A stretch of DNA of 64,000 nucleotides, from the NCBI GenBank assembly GCA_028819215.1, contig JAPPMG010000042.1, forward strand, positions 1-64,000. The letters run 5' to 3'. Origin of the DNA: Bryobacterales bacterium (GTDB lineage Bacteria; Acidobacteriota; Terriglobia; Bryobacterales; UBA6623). The position numbers and the translations under genes were made by a program. The notes beneath the pieces are model-generated. The model did no database searches. It saw only the letters and a list, made by a program, of their open reading frames with translations, and had not been told where the DNA came from. Below, piece after piece: positions 63,992-64,000 of this stretch; position 1 is the stretch's first letter, and each line of letters starts with the position of its first letter.

Positions 63992-64000
63992 CAGCTCGGG

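Noticed and set aside
1-64000. CRISPR array, rRNA or tRNA genes
   Set aside because: No spaced repeats, rRNA-like or cloverleaf sequence noticed on either strand.

Overview
The window is a high-GC bacterial chromosome segment with dense, mostly single-copy metabolic genes. Many are secreted enzymes typical of polysaccharide-degrading Acidobacteriota: sulfatase, GH29 fucosidase, six-hairpin hydrolase, aryl-sulfate sulfotransferase, DUF3604, DUF4159 and TPR-multihaem cytochrome proteins. The futalosine menaquinone genes (mqnA, mqnC), a bactofilin and the overall gene mix fit an acidobacterial (Bryobacterales/Solibacter-like) genome. That assignment is inference from gene content; there is no rRNA in the window. 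Conserved genes end in TAG, TAA and TGA, so the standard code applies.

Layout. 1-2.4 kb is a decayed accessory patch: an IS1595-type transposase remnant and a DNA methyltransferase-HNH pseudogene. It is followed by a 1392-residue SNF2-type ATPase (2.9-7.1 kb) with an unrecognised 900-residue N-terminus. 7.5-13 kb holds a sulfatase scrap, a secreted S9 peptidase and a bactofilin/degenerate methyltransferase/TPR operon. 13-20.4 kb is core metabolism and housekeeping: M20 peptidase, amidohydrolase, infA, sixA, a SAM methyltransferase, a HAD phosphatase, ilvD and thrC. 20.5-24.1 kb carries a secreted sulfatase translationally coupled to an eight-haem TPR cytochrome. 25.4-27.4 kb holds mqnA and mqnC, both preceded by potential RNA structures. 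27.6-36.9 kb is accessory: a DUF4143 ATPase under a perfect palindrome, lipoproteins, DUF1015, DUF2272, an RloAB (AbiL-like) defence pair and a VapBC-like pair whose toxin is broken. 37-46.9 kb carries secreted fucosidase and GH88/105-like enzymes, an oxidoreductase, a GNAT protein, a thiolase beside an HMG-CoA-synthase-like/DUF35 fusion, and a sulfotransferase. 47-49.3 kb has an AlbA_2/ATPase regulator and a HicB with only a stub of hicA. 49.3-62.5 kb contains a secreted DUF3604 protein, an enolase-superfamily enzyme, a GT2, a divergent Tex protein, rnhB, DUF4159, ahcY and metK. 62.8-64 kb ends with two toxin-antitoxin loci.

How they fit together. Sulfatases, sulfotransferase, fucosidase, six-hairpin hydrolase, the Gfo/Idh oxidoreductase and the enolase-superfamily dehydratase together suggest use of sulfated, fucose-containing glycans. 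metK and ahcY, which are adjacent, make and recycle SAM for the several methyltransferases. mqnA and mqnC supply menaquinone, to which the octahaem cytochrome could couple. RloAB, the SNF2 ATPase, the decayed methyltransferase, AlbA_2 and at least four toxin-antitoxin loci form scattered defence or accessory patches, several visibly degrading.
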